NCBI GenBank assembly: GCA_919902505.1
Contig: CAKKRE010000077.1
Location: forward strand, 1-52,127
Origin: Nitrospiraceae bacterium
GTDB taxonomy: Bacteria > Nitrospirota > Nitrospiria > Nitrospirales > Nitrospiraceae
Reading direction: 5' to 3'
DNA length: 52,127 nucleotides
The notes below the pieces were generated by a model that worked only from the letters and a program-made list of their open reading frames with translations, did no database searches and was not told where the DNA came from. The position numbers were made by a program, and so were the translations under genes. Shown piece after piece: positions 51,342 through 52,127 of the stretch. The first letter of the stretch is position 1. Every line of letters starts with the position of its first letter.

Positions 51342-52127
51342 TTATAATCCTCCCAGCCGGCGATCGATGGGAACGTAGGCTCGGCCATGCTGTCCATCGT
51401 AGATCTGATCCGGTCGGAAGAGCTTGTTGTCCTTGAGCTGTTCCAGCCAGTGAGCTAACCAGCCGCTCACCCGCGCCATCGCGAAAATGGTCGGAAAGAA
51501 GTCTTCATCGAGGCCCATCGTTTTGTAGAGCACCCCTGAGTAGAAATCCACGTTGGCATGGATCCCTTTGCCGGCCAGCAATGCTTCACCCACACGCTCA
51601 ACCTCCTCAGCCAGGCTGTAGAGTGGAGAACGCCCATACTGCGCAAAGAGCTGCTGGGCCAACTGTTGGAGAATGACGGCTCTCGGATCCTTGACCTTGT
51701 AGATGCGATGACCGAATCCCATGAGCTTCTGCTTCGCGGCGAGCCTCTGCTTGATGTAGGGTCGAACATTGTCTACCGATCCGATCTCCTCCAACATCGC
51801 CACGGTCTCCTGGGTCGCTCCGCCATGGAGCGGTCCTTTCAGGGTCCCGATCGCTGAGGAGACGACCGTGTAGGGATCGGCCAGTGTGGAGGCGGTCACC
51901 AGGCCACTGAAGGTGGAGGCATTCATCGTGTGCTCGGCATGGAGGATGAGGCAGGTATCCAGCACTTTCGCGATCAACGGGTCGGGCACTTTCTCCGTCA
52001 GCATGTACAGAAAGTTGCTGGCATGGTCCAAATCATCGCGGGGCTGAATCTGCTCGTCACCCCGCCGGAGCCGGTAGTACGCGGCCACGATCGTGGGGAC
52101 CTTCGCGATCAGTCGGATGGTCGACCA
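51342..52127 (-). CDS. gltA: Citrate synthase, C-terminal part (5' end outside window)
   Basis: The frame is open through the last base, so the N-terminus lies beyond the window. The visible 261 residues include the catalytic groups: LILHAEHTMNAST (His), GPLHGGATQE (His) and ANVDFYSGVL (Asp), plus GFGHRIYKVKDPRA for CoA/citrate binding. The enzyme condenses oxaloacetate and acetyl-CoA to citrate. The C-terminus RAYVPIDRR is the usual family end. A GTG at 52088 is internal, not a start. Confidence 0.95.
   Translation of the reverse strand, partial: WSTIRLIAKVPTIVAAYYRLRRGDEQIQPRDDLDHASNFLYMLTEKVPDPLIAKVLDTCLILHAEHTMNASTFSGLVTASTLADPYTVVSSAIGTLKGPLHGGATQETVAMLEEIGSVDNVRPYIKQRLAAKQKLMGFGHRIYKVKDPRAVILQQLAQQLFAQYGRSPLYSLAEEVERVGEALLAGKGIHANVDFYSGVLYKTMGLDEDFFPTIFAMARVSGWLAHWLEQLKDNKLFRPDQIYDGQHGRAYVPIDRRLGGL

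Overview
ORGANISM. The window is high-GC bacterial chromosome with a Gram-negative cell plan: an outer-membrane beta-barrel protein, a Slp lipoprotein, MlaC, and lipoboxes. An archaeal-type S-adenosylmethionine synthetase, a SufBCDS operon, RtcA and RtcB, many small DUF genes and several dispersed inverted repeats fit a Nitrospira-like member of the Nitrospirota. That assignment rests on gene content and recall only, since no marker gene or rRNA is present. LAYOUT. (1) 0-1.5 kb: the end of an outer-membrane protein and a methyltransferase. (2) 1.57-6.2 kb: a foreign-looking metabolic cassette of a methylisocitrate/isocitrate-lyase-type enzyme, an aconitase-family large subunit, and a protein fusing the aconitase-family small subunit to an isocitrate/homoisocitrate-type dehydrogenase. 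It lies between a decapitated DsrE-like gene and an intact DsrE-like gene and is preceded by a GC-rich hairpin repeat cluster. (3) 6.3-9.7 kb: a tightly packed run of RtcA, a Mut7-C/PIN-like nuclease, endonuclease V and DUF1614, then a cytochrome c. (4) 9.7-15.1 kb, minus strand: an AIR-synthase-like protein, a translationally coupled set (HhH-type glycosylase-like protein, radical SAM enzyme, SAM synthetase) and a PH-domain protein. (5) 15.5-21.1 kb: sufB-C-D-S and a SufU-SufT fusion, then an APC permease pseudogene. (6) 22.0-27.6 kb: a lipid cassette with an ACP/fatty-acyl-AMP ligase/PlsC three-domain protein, a long-chain acyl-CoA ligase, and a divergent GNAT-like protein. (7) 27.7-33.7 kb: a gene graveyard rich in REP-like ends, with two pieces of hslO (Hsp33), a RAYT transposase tail, a toxin-antitoxin pair with a visible operator, and fragments of an MBL hydrolase, an HhH protein, a GNAT and a DUF4258 gene. 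(8) 33.7-37.2 kb, minus strand: RtcB, archease, CapA and a second PH-domain protein. (9) 37.5-44.6 kb: a ManC-like nucleotidyltransferase and small stress or envelope genes, including a BON-Slp pair, a diaminopimelate-dehydrogenase-like enzyme and a nitroreductase. (10) 44.9-52.1 kb: a 1417-residue double-ASKHA activase protein, MlaC, small zinc-binding proteins, a broken CBS gene, a cupredoxin and the C-terminal part of citrate synthase. HOW THEY FIT. Three themes recur: iron-sulfur chemistry (suf operon, aconitase-type dehydratase, radical SAM and activase proteins), RNA end repair (RtcA and RtcB/archease with two nucleases), and carbon metabolism around the citrate/isocitrate node. The most unusual items are the lyase-dehydratase-dehydrogenase cassette with its fusion, the ACP-FAAL-PlsC cassette, and REP-like ends that repeatedly sit at the boundaries of broken genes.
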